Shown here: one piece after another, positions 1 to 8,437 of the stretch | How the letters are laid out: the number at the start of each line of letters is the position of its first letter | Numbering within the stretch: position 1 is the stretch's first letter | Assembly: GCA_964544475.1 (NCBI GenBank) | Contig: CAZJBS010000019.1 | Span: 1-57,521, forward strand | DNA length: 57,521 nucleotides | DNA from: CAZJBS01 sp964544475 | GTDB taxonomy: Bacteria; CLD3; SB21 | Direction: 5' to 3' | The notes under the pieces: model-generated | What the model was told of the DNA's origin: nothing | Database searches by the model: none | Seen by the model: the letters and a program-made list of their open reading frames with translations, nothing else | Made by a program: the position numbers and the translations under genes

Positions 1-95
1 TGGACAAGACGATATTCGTGTGGCGATTCCAGTTGTCCTCGGTTTCCAAAACCCCATATCCGGTCCTCGAGAATGACTTTCCGGTGCTTCCAATA

Positions 96-118
96 TTTTT
101 CTCAAATTTTGAGAAAAA
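96..118. promoter_or_regulatory. perfect dyad upstream of recA
   Basis: Two 11-base arms (TTTTTCTCAAA and its exact reverse complement) flank a single central T. The site lies about 110 bases before the recA start. It could be an operator, for example an SOS site, or an AT-rich terminator of a gene left of the window. The one-base centre is too short for a normal hairpin loop, which slightly favours a protein-binding site. No LexA gene is in the window to compare with. Confidence 0.4.
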
Positions 119-228
119 ATCCCCTCCAAAGCGACGTATCTTGAATGCGTGAAGAGATTGTTATTGAAATTAAAGGTCGGAAAAACGACATTCACGCAAT
201 TCAAAGTATTACACAGGAGTTGACTCTA

Positions 229-1311
229 ATGGCCGATGTCAAAGAAATGGTCGCCGTTGACAAAGAAAAGAAGGAAGCGCTTTCACGGACCCTGACGGAT
301 ATTGTCAAGGATTATGGCAAAGGGTCCATCATGCGGCTGGGCGACCGGCCTGTGCTGCAAGTGGAAGTGTTTTCCACGGGTTCCATTTCCGTTGACGTGG
401 CGCTTGGCGTCGGGGGCATTCCGCGCGGCCGTATTACGGAAATATACGGGCCCGAATCGAGCGGCAAAACCACCCTCGCCCTGCACGTCGTGGCCGAAGC
501 GCAGAAACTCGGCGGCATCGCGGCGTTCATTGATGCGGAACACGCGCTCGATCCGATCTACGCCAAACGGCTTGGCGTGGACACCGACAACCTGTTGGTG
601 TCCCAGCCGGACGACGGCGAACAGGCCCTGGAAATCACCGAACGGCTCGTGCGCAGCAATGCGGTGGACGTGATCGTCATCGATTCGGTCGCGGCGCTGG
701 TGCCCCGCAGCGAAATTGACGGTGAAATGGGCGACGCCACGATGGGCGTCCAGGCCCGCCTGATGAGCCAGGCGATGCGCAAACTCACCGGCGCCGTCAG
801 CAAGTCCAAAACCTGCGTCGTCTTCATCAACCAGGTTCGCGACAAGATCGGCGTGACCTACGGCAGTCCGGAGACCACCACCGGCGGCCGCGCGTTGAAA
901 TTCTATACGTCGATCCGCGTGGACATCCGCCGCATCGCCCAGATCAAGTCGGGCGAGGACATCGTTGGGAACCGGACGAAAATCAAAGTCGTCAAGAACA
1001 AACTCGCGCCGCCATTCAAGGAAGTCGAAGTCGATCTGATGTACGGATTCGGTATTTCACGGGAAGGCGACCTGATCGACCTCGCCGCGGGCATGAATAT
1101 CATCCAGAAAAGCGGAACGTGGTATTCGTTTGGCGACGACAAAATCGGCCAGGGCCGGGAGAATGCGAAGCAGTTCCTCCTGGACAATCCGGACATCCAG
1201 CGCCAGATCGAACTCAAAGTGCGCCAGGAACTCGGACTGCCGGCGACCGGCCATGCGGCCCAGGAAGCGCCCAAACAGAGTCCGAATACCGGCGACAAGA
1301 AATCCAAATAG
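229..1311 (+). CDS. recA: recombinase RecA
   Basis: RecA forms ATP-dependent filaments on single-stranded DNA, catalyses strand exchange and triggers SOS self-cleavage of LexA. The product is 360 residues, normal for the family. The Walker A motif GPESSGKTT lies at about residues 74-82, VIVIDSVAALVPRSEI is the Walker B region, and NQVRDKIGV and TTTGGRALKFY are core RecA signatures. The C-terminal tail is short and charged. The frame is open upstream to an ATG at 145, but AGGAG at 215-219 sits nine bases before the ATG at 229, and that start gives the usual short N-terminus, so 229 is chosen. It is the first gene of a plus-strand run with ssb 23 bases downstream. A perfect dyad at 96-118 may be its operator. 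Confidence 0.97.
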   Translation: MADVKEMVAVDKEKKEALSRTLTDIVKDYGKGSIMRLGDRPVLQVEVFSTGSISVDVALGVGGIPRGRITEIYGPESSGKTTLALHVVAEAQKLGGIAAFIDAEHALDPIYAKRLGVDTDNLLVSQPDDGEQALEITERLVRSNAVDVIVIDSVAALVPRSEIDGEMGDATMGVQARLMSQAMRKLTGAVSKSKTCVVFINQVRDKIGVTYGSPETTTGGRALKFYTSIRVDIRRIAQIKSGEDIVGNRTKIKVVKNKLAPPFKEVEVDLMYGFGISREGDLIDLAAGMNIIQKSGTWYSFGDDKIGQGRENAKQFLLDNPDIQRQIELKVRQELGLPATGHAAQEAPKQSPNTGDKKSK

Positions 1312-1334
1312 AACACCATACTATCTGAGGAAAC

Positions 1335-1793
1335 ATGTCCAAAGGCACACTCAACAAAGTCCAATTGATCGGCCGGCTGGGCCGTGACCCTGAACTCAAA
1401 TACACCGCCAATGGTCAGGCCATTGCAACGCTTAATATCGCCACCAACGAATCCTACAAAGATAAGGACGGAAAACCCGTCGAGCTGACGGACTGGCATC
1501 GTGTGATCGCGTGGAGAAAGCTGGCCGAGATTTGCGGCCAATACCTGAAGAAAGGCTCCCTGGTTTACATCGAAGGCAAATTGAAAACCCGAAGTTTCGA
1601 CGACAAGCAGGGCCAGAAGAAGTTCGTCACCGAGATAGTGGCCGACACCATGCAGATGTTGGGTGGCCGGGCTCAGGAGGGCGGCGATTACGTGCCGCCG
1701 CCGCCATCGGGCGATATGGACACGCCGTCCGCGACCGCCAACACGCCACCGTCGCCATCGGACGCTTCCGCGGATGACGATTTGCCATTCTAA
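1335..1793 (+). CDS. ssb: single-stranded DNA-binding protein
   Basis: A 152-residue SSB that coats single-stranded DNA during replication, repair and recombination. The N-terminal OB fold covers about residues 1-110 with the typical opening NKVQLIGRLGRDPELKYT and the internal ELTDWHRVIAWRKLAEIC. A proline- and serine-rich linker follows. The acidic tip DDDLPF is the conserved docking peptide for partner proteins. TGAGG stands just before the ATG. Its TAA stop shares one base with the next ATG (TAATG), so the downstream peptidase is probably translationally coupled. Placement directly after recA fits a recombination and repair transcription unit. Confidence 0.96.
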   Translation: MSKGTLNKVQLIGRLGRDPELKYTANGQAIATLNIATNESYKDKDGKPVELTDWHRVIAWRKLAEICGQYLKKGSLVYIEGKLKTRSFDDKQGQKKFVTEIVADTMQMLGGRAQEGGDYVPPPPSGDMDTPSATANTPPSPSDASADDDLPF

Positions 1794-3775
1794 TGCCGTC
1801 TCACGTACGACGGTCGCGCGTCATCAGACATGATCCTTTTCCACGGATGCGAATGAACATCGGCGCGTTCTTCATACTTTCCATGGTACTGATCGGTGAT
1901 GGAGCCCTGGCCGGCACCACACCACCAAACACGCGTGTGGCCAATTATGACATGCGGGCGCGCCTGGCGCCGTCCTCCAAAACCGTCGAGGGTTCCTACC
2001 GGCTGACCTGGACCAACACCTCGTCGAACAACGTGGGTGAGCTGCGTTTTCATCTGTACCTTAACGCCTTCAAGAATGCCGTCTCGACATTCATGAAGGA
2101 AAACGGCGGTCGTCGCGGCGACGAACTGAGCTTCACGCCACAAGATCGCGGCGCCGTGGATATTCTCTCTTTGGAAACGGCCGACGGACGGGATTTGACT
2201 TCCCGAATGGAATTCATCGCGCCCGACGACGGCAATGCGTCGGACAGTACCGTGATCCGGGTTCCGCTGGACCGGCCGGTTATGCCGGGCCAGACCATCG
2301 AAATCGTGTGCCGTTTCCTTTCCAAACTGCCGCGTCTGGCCGAACGGACCGGCTTCACGGACGACGACTTTTTCATGGTGGCCCAGTGGTTTCCAAAAAT
2401 CGGCGTATGGCAGGACACAGCCTGGAATTGCCATCAGTTTCACGGTCTCAGCGAGTTCTTCGCGGATTTTGGAACCTATGACATGGTGTTGACGACGCCA
2501 AAGGACTTCGTCGTTGCCGCCAACGCGTCCCTCGTGAAGAAAACGGATCTGGACAGTCTGACGGAATGGACCTTCCGGCAGGAGGATGTGATCGACGCCG
2601 TTTGGGCGGCCTCGCCATTTTTCATCGTGGACAACCAGAAAGTGGTGATCGAACCATCCGGCAAGACCATCGATATCCAATACGTTTTCTCTCCGGGCCG
2701 GGAAGTCATGAAGGAACGCTATGCCGACGCGGTCTCGAAAGTCTTCAATTATTATGATCGGTGGGTCGGACCCTACGCCTATTCGCACATGACCATCCTG
2801 GACGTCCCGATGGGCGAGGAATCCAGCGCCGGCGGCATGGAGTATCCATGCCTGGTCACCACGGGTTCCTTCTATGTCAGCAAGACGGTCACGGATCTCG
2901 TGGGCGTTCATGTGCTGGAGATTGTCACTTTCCATGAAATCGGGCACAATTATTTTCAGTCGGTTGTGGCGTCCAACGAATTCGAAGAACCCTGGCTCGA
3001 CGAAGGGTTCACGACGTACCTCGAACATCGGTCCATGCAGCATTTTTTCCATGAGAAGAATCTTGGCGAGTACGTCGATGTGGCCGGTCTTCGGGTTCAG
3101 TCCCTGGATTATCACCGGCAGAGTTATGTGGCAAGACCGCGGGACGGTATGATCGTCGGCAAAGCATGGGACATTGCGCCCGGATACTACCAGACCGCCG
3201 CCTACAGCAAGCCCACTCTGCTTCTGTCGACGCTGGAACGTCTTGTCGGAGACAGCGCGATGATTGGTATTCTGCGCACGTATTATGAACGTTGGAAATT
3301 CCGGCATCCTTCGACCGCTGATTTTGTGGCGCTGGTTAGGGAAAAGTCCCCGAAAGACCTCTCGTGGTTTTTTGAACAGTATTTGTTTTCAAACAAGACC
3401 GTCGATTTGCAGGTCGCCCGGATACGGTCGGAGCGCAGGGAATCGGCGGATTCGATGAAGGCCTATGATGGTGTGGTGCGGCTGCGAAACAAGGGGGACG
3501 GTTTTTTTCCCGTCGAGGTTGTCGTTCACTTCGAGAACGGCGACACAACGGCATGGATATGGGACGGCCGGGACGCTTTCAGGGAGTGGCGTTTTGAAGC
3601 GGCGTCACGGTTGAAGTCCGTGCAGATCGATCCCCGGCGAATCAATCTTCTGGATTTGAATCTCGGCAACAACAGCATGACGGCGGAACCGGAACCGGCA
3701 GGCATCTGGCGGTACACGGTGCGGCTTCTTTTCTGGCTGCAGTCCGTGCTCAGTATTTTTTCCATGGTGGCCTGA
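1793..3775 (+). CDS. M1-family zinc metallopeptidase, exported
   Basis: A 660-residue gluzincin peptidase related to M1 aminopeptidases. The zinc site is HEIGHNYF followed by EEPWLDEGFTTYLE, giving HExxH plus a downstream glutamate. The stretch EESSAGGMEYP corresponds to the GxMEN substrate-binding loop of the family. An N-terminal hydrophobic segment (IGAFFILSMVLIGDGALA) looks like a signal peptide, so the enzyme probably acts in the periplasm or at the envelope. The C-terminus ends in a hydrophobic stretch and has no T9SS sorting domain, unlike the second M1 enzyme at 8438. The TAATG overlap with ssb supports 1793 as start. The ATGs at 1847 or 1853 would give a more standard signal peptide but lack a clear ribosome site. 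Confidence 0.85.
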   Translation: MPSHVRRSRVIRHDPFPRMRMNIGAFFILSMVLIGDGALAGTTPPNTRVANYDMRARLAPSSKTVEGSYRLTWTNTSSNNVGELRFHLYLNAFKNAVSTFMKENGGRRGDELSFTPQDRGAVDILSLETADGRDLTSRMEFIAPDDGNASDSTVIRVPLDRPVMPGQTIEIVCRFLSKLPRLAERTGFTDDDFFMVAQWFPKIGVWQDTAWNCHQFHGLSEFFADFGTYDMVLTTPKDFVVAANASLVKKTDLDSLTEWTFRQEDVIDAVWAASPFFIVDNQKVVIEPSGKTIDIQYVFSPGREVMKERYADAVSKVFNYYDRWVGPYAYSHMTILDVPMGEESSAGGMEYPCLVTTGSFYVSKTVTDLVGVHVLEIVTFHEIGHNYFQSVVASNEFEEPWLDEGFTTYLEHRSMQHFFHEKNLGEYVDVAGLRVQSLDYHRQSYVARPRDGMIVGKAWDIAPGYYQTAAYSKPTLLLSTLERLVGDSAMIGILRTYYERWKFRHPSTADFVALVREKSPKDLSWFFEQYLFSNKTVDLQVARIRSERRESADSMKAYDGVVRLRNKGDGFFPVEVVVHFENGDTTAWIWDGRDAFREWRFEAASRLKSVQIDPRRINLLDLNLGNNSMTAEPEPAGIWRYTVRLLFWLQSVLSIFSMVA

Positions 3776-4596
3776 TGTTCAAGGCAGTCGTATCGACCAT
3801 TCAATGGTCCTGGTCGTGGATTCGCCGTCATCATCCGATGATCTGGATCGGTTGGGCCTTGGCGACCTTGCTGGTGTTGCCGGCATTTTTTCTTGTCCAT
3901 TGGGTGATGAGCCGCACGTTTGCCGCAACCCACGTGGCCGGTGAATGGTTGTCCGATTTTGAATTTGTCTATTTCAACGACTGGCTGATCGCCCAATCGG
4001 CGGGGGTTTCCACACTCGTGGTGGTGCTGGCGGTACTGGTTTTTCTGTACTGGCTGTCCGCGGTGTTCTTGTCGGGCGGCATGGTGCGCTCCGCGCTGGA
4101 TCGCGAGAAGCCGTTTTCGGCGGCTGTCTTTTTCGGCTCGTCGGCGACCTACTTCTTCCGGTGCCTTCGTTTGTCGGCTTTGATTACGACGTTATGCCTG
4201 GTGGCGCTGGTCTGGATGATGCTGGGCAGTTGGGGCCTGATCGGCTGGGTGGCGACCGTCGCCTTTCTGGTTATGGTCAGTGACACCGCCAAAGCCATAC
4301 TCGTGGCCACGGAGGGAACCGGCGCGTGGACCGCTTTCAAGTCCGCTCTCAAGTGGCTGCCACGTCATGTGTGGCGTGTGTTGGGAGTCTATGGCGCCGG
4401 TCTTCTCGTCGTGCTTCTGGGATTCACCCTCTACAAAGTGATCGACAATGCCTTCACGCCGGATAGTGTCGCGCTGATCTTTCTGACGTTTCTGCTGCAA
4501 CAGACGTTCTCCATCCTGCGAATCGCCGTTCGGATACAAACGATGGGCGCCGTGGCCATGTTGTGGAATTTTTCGGATGGAGAAATGGCCCCGTGA
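3775..4596 (+). CDS. multi-pass membrane protein of unknown function
   Basis: A 273-residue integral membrane protein. Hydrophobic segments are visible near residues 23-45, 80-103, 134-180 (two), 205-225 and 235-255, suggesting five or six spans. No catalytic motif is recognised. Its start codon overlaps the stop of the preceding peptidase (TGATG), and its stop overlaps the GTG start of tmk (GTGA), so it is co-translated with its neighbours. The coupling to the exported peptidase suggests, but does not prove, a shared envelope role. Confidence 0.75.
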   Translation: MFKAVVSTIQWSWSWIRRHHPMIWIGWALATLLVLPAFFLVHWVMSRTFAATHVAGEWLSDFEFVYFNDWLIAQSAGVSTLVVVLAVLVFLYWLSAVFLSGGMVRSALDREKPFSAAVFFGSSATYFFRCLRLSALITTLCLVALVWMMLGSWGLIGWVATVAFLVMVSDTAKAILVATEGTGAWTAFKSALKWLPRHVWRVLGVYGAGLLVVLLGFTLYKVIDNAFTPDSVALIFLTFLLQQTFSILRIAVRIQTMGAVAMLWNFSDGEMAP

Positions 4597-5216
4597 ATTC
4601 GAAAGGCCTCCTGATAACCTTTGAGGGGATTGATGGCAGCGGCAAGTCGACGCAGGCCGGAAAACTGGCCGACTGGTTGAGGTCGTCCGGCCGCACGGTG
4701 CTTTCCCTGCGCGATCCCGGCGGCACAAAAATCTCCGAGCAAATTCGCGCCATCCTGCTCTCCCACCGGAATGCGGAAATGAATGCCCTGACCGAACTCC
4801 TCCTGTATGAATCCGCCCGGGCTCAGATTGTTGAAGAGAAGATCCGGCCGGCCCTGCCACGCGGCGATATCGTCATTCTGGATCGCTTCTACGACTCGAC
4901 CACCGCGTACCAAGGCTACGGGCGAGGACTGGATTTGCGCGTGATTGCCGACGCCAACCGGCTAGCGACCGGCGGGCTGACGCCGGACCTTACGTTTTTT
5001 GTGGACGTGTCGCTGGAAGAAGCGGAACGCCGGCGGTCCCGCCAGAAAGCCGACCGGCTGGAGGGAGAAGACCGGGCGTTTTTCAACCGCATTCGCGAGG
5101 GCTACCTGAGCATCGCCCGACAGGAACCGGATCGCCTGCGCGTCATCGACGGACATCCCGATGAAGATGTGATCGCCGGACATATCGTGGCGGAAGCGAG
5201 GAAGCTTATTGAATAA
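4593..5216 (+). CDS. tmk: thymidylate kinase
   Basis: Phosphorylates dTMP to dTDP with ATP, an essential step in dTTP synthesis. The 207-residue length is typical. The P-loop FEGIDGSGKST lies at the N-terminus, DPGGTKISEQIR is the DPG/DRX-type substrate motif, ILDRFYDSTTAYQGYGRG is the nucleoside-binding signature, and RRRSRQKADRLE is the lid region. The GTG start at 4593 overlaps the upstream stop codon (GTGA) and has GGAG about ten bases before it. An upstream ATG at 4563 in the same frame would add ten residues inside the preceding gene and is less likely. Confidence 0.95.
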   Translation: MNSKGLLITFEGIDGSGKSTQAGKLADWLRSSGRTVLSLRDPGGTKISEQIRAILLSHRNAEMNALTELLLYESARAQIVEEKIRPALPRGDIVILDRFYDSTTAYQGYGRGLDLRVIADANRLATGGLTPDLTFFVDVSLEEAERRRSRQKADRLEGEDRAFFNRIREGYLSIARQEPDRLRVIDGHPDEDVIAGHIVAEARKLIE

Positions 5217-6480
5217 CGTCGATCCGGCACGCGGCATGTCGAAACACAAAGGCCATCTTTCGTTCGCGGCGGTTCTTTCGGGTCTGATGATTGTCGTGAC
5301 CAGCCGCCATGTCTTTCCCGAATATTTGCCGGTCTTTCTTATGATCCTGCAAAGCGGTTTTGAAGCCGGCACGGTCGGCGGCGCGGCGGACTGGCTCGCC
5401 GTCAAAATGATCTTTGATGAAATCCGGATCGGGAAATGGAAGATCGTTCCGGCTTCCGGCATTATTCCCCGCAAGCAGGCGGCCATCGCCCAGGGGGCCG
5501 GCAACCTCGTGGCCAACGAATGGCTGACGCCCCGGAGCATTCAGGACATGCTGCGCCAACTGGACGTGGCCGGATTTCTCGCATCCTATCTCGAATCATG
5601 GCGGCGGTCCGGCGAATGGAAAAAAACGGCCGGATGGCTGCTGGAGAACGTCACGTCCTGGCTGGATCAGCCAGCCACGCGTGAGAAGTTGGCCGCTGTG
5701 TCACGCGAATTTCTCGGTCGCGTCCGCGTCAGCCAATGGCTGGCCCGCGAAGGCAGCGAAAACGATGTGCGCCAATTCCTGAATCCGCTCGTACCTTACC
5801 TGTGCGACAAGCTGGCCGGCCTCTTGACCACACCGGCGGCATTTGATTTGATTCATGCCCGGCTGGCGGAGGAGCAGGACAGCTTTTTCAAGAAAATCCT
5901 GTTCGATCCCGTCGAAGCGACCGAGAAGACCATTCTGAAAGTGACCGCGCTTTTGAGGGAAATGCAATTTGATGAAATGCACCCGATACGTCTCAAAATC
6001 TCGTCCGGCGTCACGGATTGGATTCAGCGCCTCCGCGAAAGCGAGACCGAGGCGGCGTCCCTGGATCAACTCTCTTCCGGTGTGCTGGAGGCCGTACCCG
6101 TTGAAAACTGGGTTTCACGCCTCGTGGATCAACTGCGCGATCACCTTCAGCCGAAAGGTCCGGACGATGAGTCACCGCTTGAGAACATCGTTGGGCACTG
6201 GATCGATGAAACCGTCGTACGCCTGCGGTCCGATGCCTCCTGGAAATCCGAACTGAACGACCGGATCATCGCCGCGACGGGGGAATTGTTGGCACAACAT
6301 CATCAGAAAATTGCCGAACTCGTGGCGGACAATATCCGCCGACTTTCGCCGGCCGAGATCAGGGAACAATTCCGTTCACGCACCTATGACGACATGCAGT
6401 GGATTCGGGTGAATGGCGCAGTGGCCGGATTTGTGATCGGGTTGGGTATCGGGTTGGTGCGATGGGCGCTGGGAGGATAA
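5209..6480 (+). CDS. DUF445 family membrane protein
   Basis: A 423-residue protein of the DUF445 (YjiN/YheB-like) family, whose function is not established. The family hallmark GGAADWLAVKMIF followed by IVPASGIIPRKQ lies near the N-terminus, after a short hydrophobic segment. A second hydrophobic helix (VAGFVIGLGIGLVRWAL) closes the C-terminus, so both ends are membrane-anchored with a long helical middle. The start is uncertain. A TTG at 5209 overlaps the end of tmk and has GAGGAAG upstream, and an ATG at 5236 lacks a clear ribosome site. It is the last gene of the recA operon. Confidence 0.85.
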   Translation: MNNVDPARGMSKHKGHLSFAAVLSGLMIVVTSRHVFPEYLPVFLMILQSGFEAGTVGGAADWLAVKMIFDEIRIGKWKIVPASGIIPRKQAAIAQGAGNLVANEWLTPRSIQDMLRQLDVAGFLASYLESWRRSGEWKKTAGWLLENVTSWLDQPATREKLAAVSREFLGRVRVSQWLAREGSENDVRQFLNPLVPYLCDKLAGLLTTPAAFDLIHARLAEEQDSFFKKILFDPVEATEKTILKVTALLREMQFDEMHPIRLKISSGVTDWIQRLRESETEAASLDQLSSGVLEAVPVENWVSRLVDQLRDHLQPKGPDDESPLENIVGHWIDETVVRLRSDASWKSELNDRIIAATGELLAQHHQKIAELVADNIRRLSPAEIREQFRSRTYDDMQWIRVNGAVAGFVIGLGIGLVRWALGG

Positions 6481-6511
6481 AGACGGGCACGTCTTGATTC
6501 CCTGAATCCGC

Positions 6512-6540
6512 TTGACAATCCGCAAAGCCCATTGTATCAT
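6512..6540 (+). promoter_or_regulatory. sigma-70-type promoter
   Basis: TTGACA at 6512-6517, a 17-base spacer and TATCAT at 6535-6540, about 65 bases before the start at 6606. It would separate the secreted-protein gene from the recA operon. Confidence 0.7.
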
Positions 6541-6605
6541 GAGGTCGTTGAGATCATCTCTGTAAGATTCAGGTCCAATACATTATCATCTGCACAAGGA
6601 GACGC

Positions 6606-8243
6606 ATGAAGATACTTCGGTCTTCAGCCGTGGCGCTGTTTATTCTGGGTCAGACTGTTTTGAGTCAGACGAATATCACTTTCAGGAGTAGCCAAGACAT
6701 CCATGGCAACGGATACGCGAATATCTGGGGTTATCGTGATTCGGTTGGCAATGAGTATGCCCTGGTCGGATGCAATACCGGAACGTCGGTCGTCAAGGTG
6801 ACCAATCCAACGAGTCCTGTGGAGATTGACTTCATTCCCGGCCCGACGTCAACGTGGCATGAAATTCAGGTATGGGGAAAATATGCCTATGTCGTCAGCG
6901 AGCATACCGATGGGCCGTATCCCGGCCTGCAAATCATCGATCTGAGCCGGCTCCCCGACACGGCTTTTCTGGCCAATCGTTACACCGCCACATTCACGCG
7001 CGCACATGACCTGCAGATCCGGGACGGATTTGCGTATATCACCGGCGCCACCAATAGTCTCACCACGCCGAATGGCGGCATCCACATCCTCGACTTATCC
7101 AATCCGACGTCGCCGGTCGAAGTCGGCGTATGGGACAGCCTTTACGTTCACGATTGTTATGTCAGTCGGGACACCATTTATGCCGCCTGCATCTTCCAGG
7201 GTGTCGTGGCGATCATCGACGTCAAGGACAAAGCCCATCCCCGCGTGATCCATACATTCACGTATCCGAATGGCTTTACGCACAACACCGCGATCACCGA
7301 CGACAGCCGGTACCTTTTCACGACCGACGAAACCCAGTCGCCGGTGGGACGGCTTCGGATGTGGGACATGATCACGCTCAAAGACGACGTGGAAGGCAAC
7401 ACGAATATTGAACAAACCGCCAGTTTCGGCAGTACCGCGATCGTGCATAATGTGTTTTCCCTCGGAAATTTTGCCTACGCCTCCTATTATACGGAAGGGG
7501 TGCGCGTGTGGAACGTGACGAATCCAGATACGCTGCCGGTCGTCGGTCATTACGACACGTATCCCAACAACAATTCGGCCAATTTTGACGGCGCGTGGGG
7601 CGTGTATCCGTTCCTGCCCAGCGGGAATCTGATCGTATCGGACATGACCTACGGTTTATTTGTTTTGTCCTTTGACCTGGCGCAAAAGGGGTATATCCGT
7701 GGCGTCGTACTGGACAGCGTGACGCAATCGCCGGTTCAGGGCGCGAAAGTGACCTTCATCGAAACGAATCTGAGCGCGTGGACCGATGTCAACGGCGCGT
7801 TTGCGCTGCCGGCCCTGGCCGGACGATACACACTGCGTCTGGACCGGAGCAATTACGTCCGGGAATACTATGCGACGGAAGTGACGACCAATGACACCAC
7901 CGACGTGGCCGTGGAACTCGTGCCCACATATATCGTCGACGTGGCCGGCGGTCAATTCCGTCCGGCGAGTTTCGAGCTTCACCAGAATTTTCCGAACCCT
8001 TTCAATCCGGCGACCACGATTTCCTATGTCGTCAATGGCGCCGAAGCCGTATCACTGAAAATTTACAATACGCTGGGTCAGGAAATCCGGACACTCGTGA
8101 ATGGCCGCAGCCATAGCGGAACCCATTCAGTGGCCTGGGACGGACGCGACAACGCCGGCCGGAATGTATCCAGCGGAATCTATGTTTACAGATTGATCGC
8201 GGGTCAAAAAAGCACCAGCCGGAAGATGCTCCTTCTCAAGTGA
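6606..8243 (+). CDS. choice-of-anchor B (LVIVD repeat) protein with T9SS sorting domain
   Basis: A 545-residue secreted protein. A signal peptide (residues about 1-20, ending VLSQ) precedes a beta-propeller built from LVIVD-type repeats, for example GLQIIDLSRLP, GIHILDLSNPTSPVEVGVWD and GVVAIIDVKDKAHPRVI. The opening DIHGNGYANIWGYRD matches choice-of-anchor B proteins. A carboxypeptidase-regulatory-like fold follows at about residues 365-440 (GVVLDSVTQSPVQGAKVTF). The C-terminus carries a T9SS type A sorting domain with HQNFPNPFNPATTIS and the closing SRKMLLLK. It is therefore exported by Sec and then taken through the outer membrane by T9SS. The natural ligand is unknown. AAGGAG stands before the ATG and a terminator follows. 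Confidence 0.88.
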   Translation: MKILRSSAVALFILGQTVLSQTNITFRSSQDIHGNGYANIWGYRDSVGNEYALVGCNTGTSVVKVTNPTSPVEIDFIPGPTSTWHEIQVWGKYAYVVSEHTDGPYPGLQIIDLSRLPDTAFLANRYTATFTRAHDLQIRDGFAYITGATNSLTTPNGGIHILDLSNPTSPVEVGVWDSLYVHDCYVSRDTIYAACIFQGVVAIIDVKDKAHPRVIHTFTYPNGFTHNTAITDDSRYLFTTDETQSPVGRLRMWDMITLKDDVEGNTNIEQTASFGSTAIVHNVFSLGNFAYASYYTEGVRVWNVTNPDTLPVVGHYDTYPNNNSANFDGAWGVYPFLPSGNLIVSDMTYGLFVLSFDLAQKGYIRGVVLDSVTQSPVQGAKVTFIETNLSAWTDVNGAFALPALAGRYTLRLDRSNYVREYYATEVTTNDTTDVAVELVPTYIVDVAGGQFRPASFELHQNFPNPFNPATTISYVVNGAEAVSLKIYNTLGQEIRTLVNGRSHSGTHSVAWDGRDNAGRNVSSGIYVYRLIAGQKSTSRKMLLLK

Positions 8244-8267
8244 TTTCGAGCCACATTGTTATTTTGG

Positions 8268-8298
8268 AAGGGACTGCGAGGCGGTCCCTTTTTATTTT
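8268..8298 (+). terminator. rho-independent terminator
   Basis: Stem AAGGGAC/GTCCCTT with a nine-base loop, followed directly by a T-rich run, 25 bases after the stop of the LVIVD protein. Confidence 0.8.
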
Positions 8299-8437
8299 GG
8301 GCCCGGAACGACAGTTTTTAGTTGGGTTCGATCTAAATTTCTATTGATGTTAGTCCGGACAATTAATACTCTTTACATATAAGGACCGGAATATATTTGA
8401 AGGGCGATTCACAATAATGAATTCGTTAGGAGACAGC

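Noticed and set aside
1790..3307. 505-codon minus-strand frame opposite the first M1 peptidase
   Set aside because: It mirrors a clear peptidase with an HExxH motif on the plus strand. Its translation has no recognisable domain and no ribosome site. Long antisense frames are common in GC-rich coding DNA.
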